Source: DATBGO01 sp963840095 (GTDB lineage Bacteria; Actinomycetota; Actinomycetes; Streptosporangiales; Streptosporangiaceae). From it: a stretch of 64,000 nt of DNA. The stretch lies in contig CAWIXN010000006.1 of NCBI GenBank assembly GCA_963840095.1, positions 62,001 to 126,000 on the forward strand, given 5' to 3'. Positions 52,992 to 62,308 of this stretch are shown here, piece by piece (the first letter of the stretch is position 1; each line of letters opens with the position of its first letter). The notes beneath the pieces were generated by a model. That model was given only the letters and a program-made list of their open reading frames with translations, was not told the origin of the DNA and searched no databases. A program made the position numbers and the translations under genes.

Positions 52992-54128
52992 TCAGCTATC
53001 CGCGGGCTCGATGGCGGCCGCGAGCTTCATGGCCTCATCGATCAGGGTCTCCACGATCTGCGACTCAGGCACGGTCTTGATGACCTCGCCCCGGACGAAG
53101 ATCTGGCCCTTGCCATTGCCCGAGGCCACGCCGAGGTCAGCCTCACGTGCCTCGCCAGGCCCGTTGACCACGCAGCCCATCACCGCGACCCGGAGCGGGA
53201 CGTCGAGCCCGTCCAGCGCGGCGGTCACCTCGTCGGCCAGCTTGTACACGTCCACCTGGGCCCGGCCGCAGGACGGGCAGGAGACGATCTCCAGGCCGCG
53301 GTCGCGCATGCCGAGCGACTCAAGGATCGCGATGCCGACCTTGACCTCCTCGACCGGCGGCGCGGACAGCGACACCCGGATCGTGTCACCGATCCCCTCG
53401 GCGAGCAGCGCGCCGAACGCCACCGCCGACTTGACGGTGCCCTGGAAGGTAGGTCCGGCCTCGGTCACGCCCAGGTGCAGCGGGTAGTCGCACTGCTGCG
53501 CGAGCTGCCGGTAGGCATTGATCATCACGACCGGGTCGTGGTGCTTGACCGAGATCTTGATGTCGCTGAAGCCATGCTCCTCGAACAGGGAGCACTCCCA
53601 CAGTGCGGACTCCACCAGCGCCTCGGCGGTGGCCTTGCCGTACTTGGTCAGCAGCCGCTTGTCCAGGGAGCCCGCGTTGACGCCGATCCTGATCGGCACG
53701 CCGGCCGCTGACGCGGCCCGGGCGATCTCGCCGACCTTGTCGTCGAACGCCTTGATATTGCCGGGGTTGACCCGGACCGCCGCACAGCCAGCGTCGATCG
53801 CCGCGAAGACGTATTTTGGCTGGAAGTGGATGTCGGCGATCACCGGGATCTGGGATTTCCTGGCGATATCGGGCAGCGCGTCGGCGTCGTCCTGGGACGG
53901 GACCGCGACCCGGACGATCTGGCAGCCCGCCGCGGTGAGCTCGGCGATCTGCTGCAGGGTGGCGTTGACGTCAGCGGTCAGCGTGGTGGTCATCGACTGC
54001 ACGGAGACGGGCGCGCCGCCGCCTACGGGTACCGCGTGGGCGCCCTTGCCCACCATGATCTGGCGGGATTTCCTGCGCGGCGCCAGCGCCTGCGGTGGCA
54101 ACTCCGGCAGTCCTAGATCAACAGTCAT
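52992..54128 (-). CDS. ispG: (E)-4-hydroxy-3-methylbut-2-enyl-diphosphate synthase
   Basis: A 378-aa IspG/GcpE of the MEP isoprenoid pathway, a [4Fe-4S] enzyme making HMBPP. Seen: PVSVQSMTTT, RVAVPSQDDADAL, IADIHFQP, RVNPGNIK, KHHDPVVMINAYR, the cluster cysteines Cys284 and Cys287 (SCPSCGRAQ) and Cys319 (MGCVVNGPGE, with Glu326). It follows rseP after 13 bp and belongs with dxr. Confidence 0.97.
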   Translation of the reverse strand: MTVDLGLPELPPQALAPRRKSRQIMVGKGAHAVPVGGGAPVSVQSMTTTLTADVNATLQQIAELTAAGCQIVRVAVPSQDDADALPDIARKSQIPVIADIHFQPKYVFAAIDAGCAAVRVNPGNIKAFDDKVGEIARAASAAGVPIRIGVNAGSLDKRLLTKYGKATAEALVESALWECSLFEEHGFSDIKISVKHHDPVVMINAYRQLAQQCDYPLHLGVTEAGPTFQGTVKSAVAFGALLAEGIGDTIRVSLSAPPVEEVKVGIAILESLGMRDRGLEIVSCPSCGRAQVDVYKLADEVTAALDGLDVPLRVAVMGCVVNGPGEAREADLGVASGNGKGQIFVRGEVIKTVPESQIVETLIDEAMKLAAAIEPADS

Positions 54129-54141
54129 AGGGGTGATCGCC

Positions 54142-55338
54142 TCACTGGACGAGATGAACCGGGTTGATGATATCCGCCATGATCAGCAGGAGACTGAACC
54201 CGACCAGCAACGCAAAGACGCCGACGCTCACCGGAATCAGCTTCCTCATGTCTACCAGGCCCGGGTCGGGTTTGCCGCGCAGCCTGGCCAGCCAGGCCCG
54301 GCACCGCTCGTAGATGATGACGGCCAGGTGCCCGCCATCCATCGGCAGCAGCGGCAGCAGGTTGAATATGCCGACGAAGATGTTCAGCGAGATGATGATG
54401 GCCAGGATGAAGGCGACCTTCGACTGCCAGCCGATCTTGGCCGCGACGACCTGGCCTGCCGTGTCTCCGGCGCCGACCACGCTGCCGACCTGCCCGGCAG
54501 CGGTCTTGGCCCGGTCCTTGGCGAACAGGTCAGGCAGGGCCGCGGGCAGCTTCGAGACTCCCGACACCGACTCGGTCACGACCTCGCCGAATGCCGTGCC
54601 CGCGTAGGTCACCGCCCGCAGCGGGTTGAGCCGCTGGAAGATGTCGTCATTCCCGATGCCGAGATAGGAGCCGCTGCGGCCGGGGATCGTGACCGGGGTG
54701 ACCGTCAGGGTCTGCTGCTTATCGTTCCGGTCCACGACGACCTGGGTGGGGCGGCCGGCAGGCTGGGCCCGGATGGCCGCGCCGAGCTGCGTCCAGTTGT
54801 GGACCGGGGTCGCGCCGACCTTGACGACCTTGTCGCCGGCCTTGAGGCCGGCCAGCTGCGCCGGCGAGGTCCCCCGGCTGCCGGCACACGACTGGTTGTT
54901 CAGCGCGGTGACGCTGGCCGGCACGCAGCTGTCCACGCTGCCGATCGCCGTGCTGTTGTTGTTCTCGAGCCCGAGCCCGGCCGCCAGCACGAACAGCAGG
55001 AAGAAGGCCAGCACGAAATGCATGAACGAGCCGGCCACCAGCACGATGATCCGCTGCCAGCCCGGCTGGTTGCGGAACGAGCGCGCCTCGTCGGCCGGGT
55101 CCACTTCTTCCAGGGTGGTCATCCCGGTGATCTTCACGAACCCGCCGAGCGGCAGCGCCTTGATGCCGTACTCGGTCTCGCCCCGGACCCGCGACCACAG
55201 GGTCTGCCCGAAGCCCACGAAGAACTGGGTGACCTTCATGCCGAACTTCTTGGCGGTCACGAAGTGGCCGGCCTCATGCAGCATGACCGAGATGAGCAAG
55301 GCCAGCACGAAGATAGCCACGCCCAGCAGGAACGTCAT
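54142..55338 (-). CDS. rseP: Site-2 intramembrane metalloprotease (RseP/Rip1-like)
   Basis: A 398-aa M50 protease that cuts transmembrane anti-sigma factors. Seen: HEAGH at 21-25 in the first helix, GGFVKITGM, one PDZ domain (about 125-215), and the third zinc ligand Asp334 in NLLPLLPMDGGH. Orthologue of Rv2869c, in the usual dxr-rseP-ispG order. The ATG overlaps the dxr TGA (ATGA). Confidence 0.95.
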   Translation of the reverse strand: MTFLLGVAIFVLALLISVMLHEAGHFVTAKKFGMKVTQFFVGFGQTLWSRVRGETEYGIKALPLGGFVKITGMTTLEEVDPADEARSFRNQPGWQRIIVLVAGSFMHFVLAFFLLFVLAAGLGLENNNSTAIGSVDSCVPASVTALNNQSCAGSRGTSPAQLAGLKAGDKVVKVGATPVHNWTQLGAAIRAQPAGRPTQVVVDRNDKQQTLTVTPVTIPGRSGSYLGIGNDDIFQRLNPLRAVTYAGTAFGEVVTESVSGVSKLPAALPDLFAKDRAKTAAGQVGSVVGAGDTAGQVVAAKIGWQSKVAFILAIIISLNIFVGIFNLLPLLPMDGGHLAVIIYERCRAWLARLRGKPDPGLVDMRKLIPVSVGVFALLVGFSLLLIMADIINPVHLVQ

Positions 55339-56585
55339 CCGGCTGCCTCTCCCTCCCCGCTAGCCGCGCCTGCCGCGGCAGGCCTGCGCCGCTGCCCGTT
55401 GCTGGTCAGCTCTCGCGCCCGGTCCCTGGCCCAGCGGTCCGCGGCGAGCACGTCCTCCAGCGTTACGGCTTCCCGGCGGGGCGCACCATGCTCAGAGACT
55501 ACCTGGGCGACCGTGTCGATGATCCCGGCAAAGGCAAGTCGGCCGGCCAGGAAAGCCCCCACGCACTCCTCATTAGCCGCGTTGTAGACGGCTGGCGCGG
55601 TCCCGCCGGTCATCCCCGCCTGCCGGGCGAGCGAAACTGCGGGGAAGGCGCTGGTGTCCAGCGGCTCGAAGGTCCAGGTGTGCGACGAGGTCCAGTCCAC
55701 CGGGCGGGCCGCGCCCGGGACGCGGTCCGGCCAGCCCAGGGCGACCGCGATGGGGATCCGCATGTCGGGCGGGCTGGCCTGCGCGATCGTGGACCCGTCG
55801 GTGAACTCGACCATCGAGTGCACCACCGACTGGCGGTGCACCACCACCTCGATGTCGTCGAATCCGACGCCGAACAGCAGGTGCGCCTCGATCAGCTCAA
55901 GTCCCTTGTTGACCAGCGTGGCGGAGTTCACGGTGATCACCGGGCCCATGGTCCAGGTGGGGTGCGCGAGCGCCTGCTCCGGCGTGACGTCGGCCAGCTC
56001 GGCGCGGCTGCGGTGCAGGAACGGGCCGCCGCTGGCAGTCAGCACCAGGCGGCGTACCTCGTGCTCGCGGCCGCTGCGCAGGCACTGCGCGATGGCCGAG
56101 TGCTCGGAGTCGACCGGCACGATCTGGCCGGGCGCCGCCCGGCCGGCGACCAGCGGGCCGCCCATGATCAGCGATTCCTTGTTGGCCAGCGCCAGCGTCC
56201 GGCCCGCGTCGATGGCGGCCAGCGTGGCCGCGAGCCCGACCGCGCCGGTGACCGCGTTCAGCACCACATCGCAGCGCCAGGCCGCGACGGCGGCGACTCC
56301 GTCAGGGCCGCCGAGGATCTCAGGAACCGGCCTGACCCGGCCCGCCGCGGCCCGCAGCGCCGCACGCAGCTCTCCTACCGCGGACTCGCTCGCCACCGCC
56401 ACCACCTCGGCGCCGAACTCCACTGCCTGGCTGGCCAGCTGGCCCGGGCTGCCGCCGCCCGCCGCCAGGCCGACGACCCTGAACCGGCCTGGGTTGCGCC
56501 GGATGATGTCGGCCGCCTGCGTACCCACCGAGCCGGTGGAGCCGAGCAGGACGATCTCGCGGGGGGCTGGCAGCGCAGAGTCCAC
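55335..56585 (-). CDS. dxr: 1-deoxy-D-xylulose-5-phosphate reductoisomerase
   Basis: A 416-aa DXR, first committed enzyme of the MEP pathway, NADPH- and divalent-metal-dependent. Seen: the nucleotide-binding GSTGSVGTQA, LANKESLIMGG, PVDSEHSAI, ASGGPFLHRS, AHPTWTMGPVITVNSATLVNKGLE and AAN.EECV. GTG at 56585 fits the family start (DSALPAPREIVLLGSTGSVG); the frame runs on to 56768 without support. A short repeat-rich C-terminal tail is present. Confidence 0.96.
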   Translation of the reverse strand: MDSALPAPREIVLLGSTGSVGTQAADIIRRNPGRFRVVGLAAGGGSPGQLASQAVEFGAEVVAVASESAVGELRAALRAAAGRVRPVPEILGGPDGVAAVAAWRCDVVLNAVTGAVGLAATLAAIDAGRTLALANKESLIMGGPLVAGRAAPGQIVPVDSEHSAIAQCLRSGREHEVRRLVLTASGGPFLHRSRAELADVTPEQALAHPTWTMGPVITVNSATLVNKGLELIEAHLLFGVGFDDIEVVVHRQSVVHSMVEFTDGSTIAQASPPDMRIPIAVALGWPDRVPGAARPVDWTSSHTWTFEPLDTSAFPAVSLARQAGMTGGTAPAVYNAANEECVGAFLAGRLAFAGIIDTVAQVVSEHGAPRREAVTLEDVLAADRWARDRARELTSNGQRRRPAAAGAASGEGEAAG

Positions 56586-56791
56586 CTCGCCATTGTGCCC
56601 CTGCGGCCATGCGCAGCCGCATCCGGCGCGTAGCGTGAGACCGTGATCCCCGACGACACCGCTGCCGCCGCCGGGCGCGCCGCGCCGCCCCGTTTCCCGG
56701 CGATCGCCGCTGCATCCGTCGATGGCGCGCCTGTCCACGCCGCGCCCGCCGATGCCGGGCCCGCCCACGCCGCGCCCGGGCCGGTCCGGGC

Positions 56792-58165
56792 ATGACCGCG
56801 ACCGCTGCCTCCGCAGCTCCTGGCCTGGCCAGCTGGAACGGTCTGCCCGCGGCCCAGCAGCCCGACTGGCCGGATACCGGCCGGCTACAGGCCGTGACGG
56901 CCGAGCTGGCGGGCCTGCCGCCGCTGGTCTTCGCGGGCGAGTGTGACCTACTGCGGGCGCGCCTCGCCGCGGTCACCCGCGGCGAGGCGTTCGTGCTGCA
57001 GGGGGGCGACTGCGCGGAGACGTTCGCCGGAGCCACCGCCGAGGCCGTCCGGGCCAAGCTGCAGACGCTGCTGCAGATGGCGGTGGTGCTCACCTACGGC
57101 GCGAGCGTGCCGATCGTGAAGATCGGCAGGCTGGCGGGGCAGTTCGCCAAGCCCCGATCCAGCACCGCCGAGATACGGGACGGGGTCACGCTGCCCGCTT
57201 ACCGCGGCGACGCCATCAACGGATTCGACTTCACCGCTGCGGCGCGTACGCCGGACCCGGCGAGGCTGCTGCGCGCCTATCACTGCTCGGCGGTGACGCT
57301 GAACCTGTGCCGGGCGTTCACCACCGGCGGGTACGCGGACCTGCGCCAGGTGCACGCGTGGAACCAGGATTTCGTCGCCGAGAGCCCGTCCGGGCAGCGG
57401 TACGAGCGGCTGGCCGGCGAGATCGATCGGGCGCTGGCCTTCATGAGAGCCTGCGGCGCAGAACCCGACGAGCTGCGGTCAGTGGAGTTCTACTCCAGTC
57501 ATGAGGCCCTCATCCTGGCTTATGAACAGGCTCTGACCAGGACGGACATACGGACCGGGCAGGTCTACGACGCTTCGGCGCATTTCCTGTGGATCGGCGA
57601 GCGGACCCGCGCGGTCGACGGGGCGCACGTCGAGTTCGCCCGCACCATCAGCAATCCCGTCGGCGTCAAGATCGGCCCGGACACGACGCCGGCCGACCTG
57701 GTCGCGCTGGTCAGCAAGCTCAATCCCGGCGGCGAGCCAGGTCGGCTCACCCTGATCACCCGGATGGGCGCGGGCCGGGTCCGCAGCGCGCTGCCCGCGC
57801 TGATCCGGGCGGTCGCCGCCGAGGGCATCCCGGTCGCCTGGGTCTGCGACCCGATGCACGGCAACACCTTCGAGGCTCCGAGCGGGCACAAGACCCGCCG
57901 TTTCGACGACGTGCTGGCCGAGGTGCAGGGTTTCTTCGACGTCCACCGCTCCCTGGGTACCCACCCCGGCGGCATCCACATCGAGTTCACCGGCGACAAC
58001 GTGACCGAGTGCGTGGGCGGCAGCCGTGAAATCATCGCCGATGACCTGCACCAGCGTTACGAGACCGCTTGCGACCCCCGGCTCAACCGCAGCCAGGCGC
58101 TTGACCTGGCCTTCACCGTCGCCGCCAGCTACCGCACCCCACCCGCGCCCGAGCCCGGGGCATGA
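56792..58165 (+). CDS. aroG: Class II 3-deoxy-7-phosphoheptulonate (DAHP) synthase
   Basis: A 457-aa class II (plant/AroG Mtb-type) DAHP synthase, first step of the shikimate pathway (phosphoenolpyruvate plus erythrose-4-phosphate). Seen: WNGLPAAQQPDWPD, VFAGECDLLRARLA, LQGGDCAETFAG, IVKIGRLAGQFAKPRS, SSHEALILAYEQ, HFLWIGERTR, GVKIGPDT, RMGAGRV, CDPMHGNTFEA and HIEFTGDNVTECVGG. ATG at 56792 lacks a strong ribosome site; the protein pattern supports it. Divergent from dxr. Confidence 0.96.
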   Translation: MTATAASAAPGLASWNGLPAAQQPDWPDTGRLQAVTAELAGLPPLVFAGECDLLRARLAAVTRGEAFVLQGGDCAETFAGATAEAVRAKLQTLLQMAVVLTYGASVPIVKIGRLAGQFAKPRSSTAEIRDGVTLPAYRGDAINGFDFTAAARTPDPARLLRAYHCSAVTLNLCRAFTTGGYADLRQVHAWNQDFVAESPSGQRYERLAGEIDRALAFMRACGAEPDELRSVEFYSSHEALILAYEQALTRTDIRTGQVYDASAHFLWIGERTRAVDGAHVEFARTISNPVGVKIGPDTTPADLVALVSKLNPGGEPGRLTLITRMGAGRVRSALPALIRAVAAEGIPVAWVCDPMHGNTFEAPSGHKTRRFDDVLAEVQGFFDVHRSLGTHPGGIHIEFTGDNVTECVGGSREIIADDLHQRYETACDPRLNRSQALDLAFTVAASYRTPPAPEPGA

Positions 58166-58311
58166 TCCGGCGCTGATGCCCACGGCCGTTGAGTAGTCGC
58201 AAATTCCACCTGTTCGACAGCCCGCGGGGACGGTGTACTTCCCTGCTCGCCCAGCCGACTGCCTGCGCATCCGAGCGCATCGGCAAGTGGTCAGCCAGTG
58301 TTCACGGCCGC

Positions 58312-58317
58312 TACAGT
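58312..58317 (+). promoter_or_regulatory. Candidate -10 hexamer for leaderless transcript of the 104-aa gene
   Basis: TACAGT, then GAAAAC, then ATG at 58324: the 6-nt spacing fits leaderless transcription; there is no Shine-Dalgarno. Confidence 0.5.
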
Positions 58318-58323
58318 GAAAAC

Positions 58324-58638
58324 ATGTACACGGTGGAGGCATCAGCGGTGCTCAGCCCTGGCCGCTACCTCACTGAGGACGAGATCACCGACCTCATTGA
58401 GGCCATCATCGATGACCTGGATGCCACGACAACCGATCCCTCGGTGAGCACCGTCCGCGACGGGGCCGATGTGCGCGTCACTATTTCAGTGACCGTCGAC
58501 AGCCACGACCAATTTGCCGTCCTAGCCACGGCCGCTGAGGCAATGCTGGGTGCCTTCCGTGCTGCCGGCGTAGTGGTCGAGGGCATCACCACAGCGCGGG
58601 AGCTTCATTCCGAAGTCAGGCCCTTGCAGGCGGTGTAA
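58324..58638 (+). CDS. Small hypothetical protein
   Basis: A 104-aa protein, not recognised. It reads MYTVEASAVLSPGRYLTEDEITDLIEAIIDDL, then a strand-rich part (DVRVTISVTVDSHDQFAVLATAAEAML) and EGITTARELHSEV, a plausible alpha/beta fold. Less GC-rich than its neighbours. ATG at 58324 is chosen because the sequence pattern starts there and a TANNNT hexamer lies 6 nt upstream; the frame is open from 58189 without sense. 240 bases follow before the tmsB end, with nothing clear except CTAGATCTAG at about 58673. Confidence 0.65.
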   Translation: MYTVEASAVLSPGRYLTEDEITDLIEAIIDDLDATTTDPSVSTVRDGADVRVTISVTVDSHDQFAVLATAAEAMLGAFRAAGVVVEGITTARELHSEVRPLQAV

Positions 58639-58878
58639 GCCCGTCGCGCCGACGAAGACCCGCGGGACCTGACTAGATCTAGGTCCGGCCTATGAGCCAG
58701 GACGGACGCCTGCGCCCCGGCACGAGTCGCATCCGTGAGCCGGGACGTGCGCCCGCGCACCGTTAATAAGCCAAATTCAGGCGCACCACCGCATGCAACT
58801 CAATGATCTTGACGGCTTCCCAGCGGATATCGCTGAGAAGTGGTCAAGATCATTTTGTGAGCCCAGCGGCGGAGTGAG

Positions 58879-60165
58879 TCAGACGGCTGACTGGACGGCG
58901 CTGGCGGCGGGCTCCCAGTCGGGGCGCAGCGGCATGCCTGAGGTGCCGTTGGCGCCCAGCTTCACGCCGAGGACCTGGTGCAGCTGAATCTGGTTTCGCT
59001 CGAAACCGAGGCGCGAGCCTGCCATGTACAGCCGCCAGACCCGCGCGGTGCCCTCGCCGACCTCGGCCACCGCCTCGTCCCAGTGCGCGTCCAGGTTGGC
59101 GCACCAGCCGGCCAGCGTCTTCGCATAGTGCTCGCGCAGGTTCTCCTCGTGCCTCACCTCGAAGCCGGTGTCGTTCATCAGCGTGATCAGGTAGCCCGGC
59201 CCCTCGAGCTCACCGTCGGGGAACACGTACCTGTTGATGAACCCGCCCTTCACCCGCCCGGGCGAGCGGTTGTCCGGGCGGGTGATGCAGTGGTTGAGCA
59301 GCCGGCCTTCCGGCTTCAGCTTGCCACGCAGGAAGGCGAAGTAGCCGGGCAGCTGCTCCCGGCCGATGTGCTCAGTCAGCCCGATCGAGCTGACCGCGTC
59401 GAAACCGGTCTCGGGCACGTCGCGGTAGTCCAGGTGCCGGACCTCGGCCAGGCCCGACAGGCCCGCGTCGCTGATCGCCTTCTGCGCCCACAGCGCCTGC
59501 TGCTGCGACAGCGTGACCCCGAGCGCGCGGACCCCGTACTCGCGGGCCGCGTGCATGACCATGCCGCCCCAGCCGCAGCCGACGTCGAGCAGCCGCATCC
59601 CGGACTCGAGGCCCAGCTTCCTGGCCACCAGGTCGAACTTGTAGGCCTGCGCCTCTTCGAGGGTGGCGTCCGCGGACGGATAGCAGGCGCAGGTGTAGGC
59701 CATCGATGGCCCGAGCACCCACTCATAGAAGGTGTTGGACACGTCGTAGTGGTGTGAGATCGCGCTCGCGTCCCGGTCCTTCGAGTGCAGCCGCCCCGAC
59801 AGCCACCTGCGGTTCACCCGCACCTCCTGCGGGGGCGGCGGGATCCGCGGCCACAGCAGCCGCACCCCGCCGAGGTCACGGAGCATCCGGAGCCGCTCGG
59901 CCGCGTCCAGGTCAATACGCTGCGCACTGGCCATCCTGGCCAGCGCCGTGTACATGTCGCCCTCGAGGTCGAGATGGCCGGCCACGTAGGCGCGGGCCAG
60001 GCCAAGCGCGCCGGGCGCCTGGGCCAGGTAGGCCACCGCGGTCGGCGATTTCACCGTGATCCGGATCGGCGAGTCCGGCGCGCCGGCCTTGCTTCCGTCG
60101 TAGGCGAGGAACTGGACGGGGGCGTCAGGTCCCGCGAACCTCTCGAACACGTCGGCCAGTGCCAT
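58879..60165 (-). CDS. tmsB: SAM-dependent fatty-acid C10 methyltransferase (TmsB-like, CFA-synthase family)
   Basis: A 428-aa cyclopropane-fatty-acid-synthase-family methyltransferase. Seen: a N-terminal lipid-binding domain (1-130), SHHYDVSNTFYEWVLGPSMAYTCACY, the SAM motif LLDVGCGWGG (192-201), VTLSQQQ, GLTEHIGREQ and GFINRYVFPDGEL. Its direct partner upstream is a TmsA-type FAD oxidoreductase, the pair that makes 10-methylene and then 10-methyl-stearate (tuberculostearate) in actinomycetes. ATG at 60165 follows AAGGAGAGGG; an earlier ATG at 60183 lies before that site. Confidence 0.9.
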   Translation of the reverse strand: MALADVFERFAGPDAPVQFLAYDGSKAGAPDSPIRITVKSPTAVAYLAQAPGALGLARAYVAGHLDLEGDMYTALARMASAQRIDLDAAERLRMLRDLGGVRLLWPRIPPPPQEVRVNRRWLSGRLHSKDRDASAISHHYDVSNTFYEWVLGPSMAYTCACYPSADATLEEAQAYKFDLVARKLGLESGMRLLDVGCGWGGMVMHAAREYGVRALGVTLSQQQALWAQKAISDAGLSGLAEVRHLDYRDVPETGFDAVSSIGLTEHIGREQLPGYFAFLRGKLKPEGRLLNHCITRPDNRSPGRVKGGFINRYVFPDGELEGPGYLITLMNDTGFEVRHEENLREHYAKTLAGWCANLDAHWDEAVAEVGEGTARVWRLYMAGSRLGFERNQIQLHQVLGVKLGANGTSGMPLRPDWEPAASAVQSAV

Positions 60166-60192
60166 GACCCTCTCCTTCATCACCGTCGGCCA

Positions 60193-61599
60193 TCAATGTC
60201 GGCCGACACACTTGTCGTACAGCCCGGCCAGCCGACCCTCGCCGTCATAGTCGCGCTTGAGCCTGGCGTATTCCGGGCCGTTGTAGTGCGCCCAGAAGTC
60301 GTCCTCGGAGTAGAAGGACGTGGAGTACAGGCCCTTCTGCCCGCCGAGCGCGCTGACCTGGTCCTCGATGAGCCTGTTGTAGTAGCCGTCAGCCGCTCCG
60401 GCGGGCAGGGCCACCGTGCCCCAGAAGCCGAAGTTCACGTAGACCTGCCCGGGCCGCAGCGGGTACAGGGGCCAGGTCGCCTCGCCGCGCAGCCGCAGCG
60501 GGCACATCCAGACCGGGCTCATGCCGACCTGCGCGGCGAAGAACCTGAGGAACTCGGCGCCGCGCTCGACCGGGATCTCCACGTCCTGGATGACGTCCTC
60601 GTGGGCGGCGGCACCCCGCCGGGCATTCAGCATGCGGGACAGCCCGTGCCTGCGGTCGAAGGCCACCAGCTTGCGGTAGACATCCGAACGGCGGTAACGG
60701 CGCGGCCAGGCCCGGCGGACGACCGGGTTCTGGACGCCGAACGGCCGTGAGCACCAGAACCAGTCGGTGTCCCAGCGCCACAGGTAGTCGCGGATGGTCA
60801 GGAAGTCCTCCCGCGGTCCCCTGATCGACTGGTAATAGATCCGCTCCCTCGTGTAGTCGCTGAGCCACGGTGCCACCTCGCTGAACGCGCCGACGGTCAA
60901 ATACAGCTCATCGAGGCTGAACGCGGTGCCGTCCACGAAGTCGGCTTTGTGCCCGGCCAGGCTACCGTCGGCCGCGATCGACGCGACGGCGGCCATGCAG
61001 TCCTCGGGACTGCTGAACCTGAAGTGCCTCAGGTGCACGTAGGGCAGCACCGGCTCAAGCTCGATCGTGAGCGAGAGCGCGTAGCCGAGGGTGCCGTAGG
61101 AGTTGGGGAATCCCCGGTAGAGCGCGTCGTGCTCACCTCCGGGCGCGGCGGTCACCACCCGGCCATCGCCGGTCAGGATCTCCATCTCGGTGACGGACTC
61201 GTGCGGCATGCCGTTACGCAGTGACGTTGACTCGATGCCCAGGCCGGTAACCGCGCCGCCGAGGGTGATGGTCTTGAGCTGCGGCACGACCAGCGGCATC
61301 AGGCCGTGGCGAAGGGTCGCATCGGCGAGGTCCTCGTAGGTGGTCATCCCGCCGACGACCGCGGTGGCCTGGTCCGGGTCGACCCGCAGCACCCGGCCGA
61401 AGGCGGACACATCCAGACCGGCGGCCCTGGCCGTGTCGCCGAATCTGAACAGGTTCGACGTGCGCTTGGCCAGCCTGACCGGACTACCTGGCGGTATCGC
61501 CGCGTAGGCGGCGCGCAGGTCGGCGACCGCCGCCTGGTGCGCGGCCAGTACGTCCCGCATTCCCTCCGTGCGCTGACGCTTCGCGACAGTAACGGCCAC
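60193..61599 (-). CDS. tmsA: FAD-binding oxidoreductase (TmsA-like)
   Basis: A 468-aa VAO-family flavoprotein. Seen: PCMH-type FAD domain (SNLFRF, VLRVDPDQATAVVGGMTTYEDLADATL, VVPQLKTITLGGAVTGLGIES), YGTLGYAL, and the C-terminal FNFGFWG-like and YYSEDDFW segments as in Rv0449c/TmsA, which reduces 10-methylenestearate with NADPH. GTG at 61599 is chosen because GGAGG lies 5 nt upstream; the frame stays open to 61650. 27 bp separate it from tmsB. A third gene (tmsC) was not seen. Confidence 0.88.
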   Translation of the reverse strand: MAVTVAKRQRTEGMRDVLAAHQAAVADLRAAYAAIPPGSPVRLAKRTSNLFRFGDTARAAGLDVSAFGRVLRVDPDQATAVVGGMTTYEDLADATLRHGLMPLVVPQLKTITLGGAVTGLGIESTSLRNGMPHESVTEMEILTGDGRVVTAAPGGEHDALYRGFPNSYGTLGYALSLTIELEPVLPYVHLRHFRFSSPEDCMAAVASIAADGSLAGHKADFVDGTAFSLDELYLTVGAFSEVAPWLSDYTRERIYYQSIRGPREDFLTIRDYLWRWDTDWFWCSRPFGVQNPVVRRAWPRRYRRSDVYRKLVAFDRRHGLSRMLNARRGAAAHEDVIQDVEIPVERGAEFLRFFAAQVGMSPVWMCPLRLRGEATWPLYPLRPGQVYVNFGFWGTVALPAGAADGYYNRLIEDQVSALGGQKGLYSTSFYSEDDFWAHYNGPEYARLKRDYDGEGRLAGLYDKCVGRH

Positions 61600-61649
61600 A
61601 CAGTCCTCCAGGTGCTCGCGGAACCCGAGCCTCACGGCGAGAATGCACA

Positions 61650-61655
61650 TAAGGT
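61650..61655 (+). promoter_or_regulatory. Candidate -10 hexamer for leaderless split-barrel gene
   Basis: TAAGGT, then CGCGCC, then ATG at 61662. The AAGG could also serve as a weak ribosome site. Confidence 0.4.
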
Positions 61656-61661
61656 CGCGCC

Positions 61662-62303
61662 ATGGGCAAGACCTACTCCGGGCTGGACAAACGGCTTGCC
61701 GAGTTTATCTCCAGCCAGCACCTGTTCTTCGTGGCCACGGCGCCCTCCGGTCCCGGCGGTCATGTCAACGTCTCGCCGAAGGGCTACCGCGACACCTTCG
61801 CGATGCTCGGCGAGCGGACCTTCGCCTACCTGGATCTGACCGGGAGCGGCGCGGAGACGATCGCGCACTTGCGGGAGAATGGCCGGATTACGATCATGTT
61901 CTGCTCCTTCGGCGACACGCCGAAGATACTGCGGATCTACGGGACCGGCGTACCGGTGCTTCCGGCCGAACCCGGCTGGCCGCAGCTCACCGCGCACTTC
62001 CCTGCCCGCAACGGGGACCGCGGCGCCGACGGGAGTGGTGCGGACCGCCGCGCTACGGACCGGGCTCACGAGCGGGCAATCATCAACCGGGGCGGCGCGG
62101 GCCGGGCCGACGAGCGGGCCATCATCGTGGTCGAGGCGGACCGGATCGCGGATTCCTGCGGCTACGCCGTGCCCGTGATGGACTTCGTTCACGAGCGCGA
62201 TCTACTTACGCAGTGGGCGGACCGCAAGTCGCCCGAGCAGCTCGTGGCCTACCGAGCGGAGCGTAACTCGGTCAGCATCGACGGCCTGCCTGCCCTCGGC
62301 TGA
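61662..62303 (+). CDS. Pyridoxamine-5'-phosphate oxidase-family (FMN split-barrel) protein
   Basis: A 213-aa FMN/F420-binding split-barrel protein. Seen: FISSQHLFFVATA, HVNVSPKGYRDTF, FAYLDLTGSGAETIAHL, NGRITIMFCSFGDTPKILRIYG and SCGYAVPVMDF. About residues 115-150 hold an inserted Arg/Asp/Gly-rich stretch where RAHERAIINRGG is followed by GRADERAIIVV, as if the short piece was duplicated; close family members read directly into AIIVV. Divergent from tmsA; transcript is probably leaderless. Confidence 0.88.
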   Translation: MGKTYSGLDKRLAEFISSQHLFFVATAPSGPGGHVNVSPKGYRDTFAMLGERTFAYLDLTGSGAETIAHLRENGRITIMFCSFGDTPKILRIYGTGVPVLPAEPGWPQLTAHFPARNGDRGADGSGADRRATDRAHERAIINRGGAGRADERAIIVVEADRIADSCGYAVPVMDFVHERDLLTQWADRKSPEQLVAYRAERNSVSIDGLPALG

Positions 62304-62308
62304 CCTCC

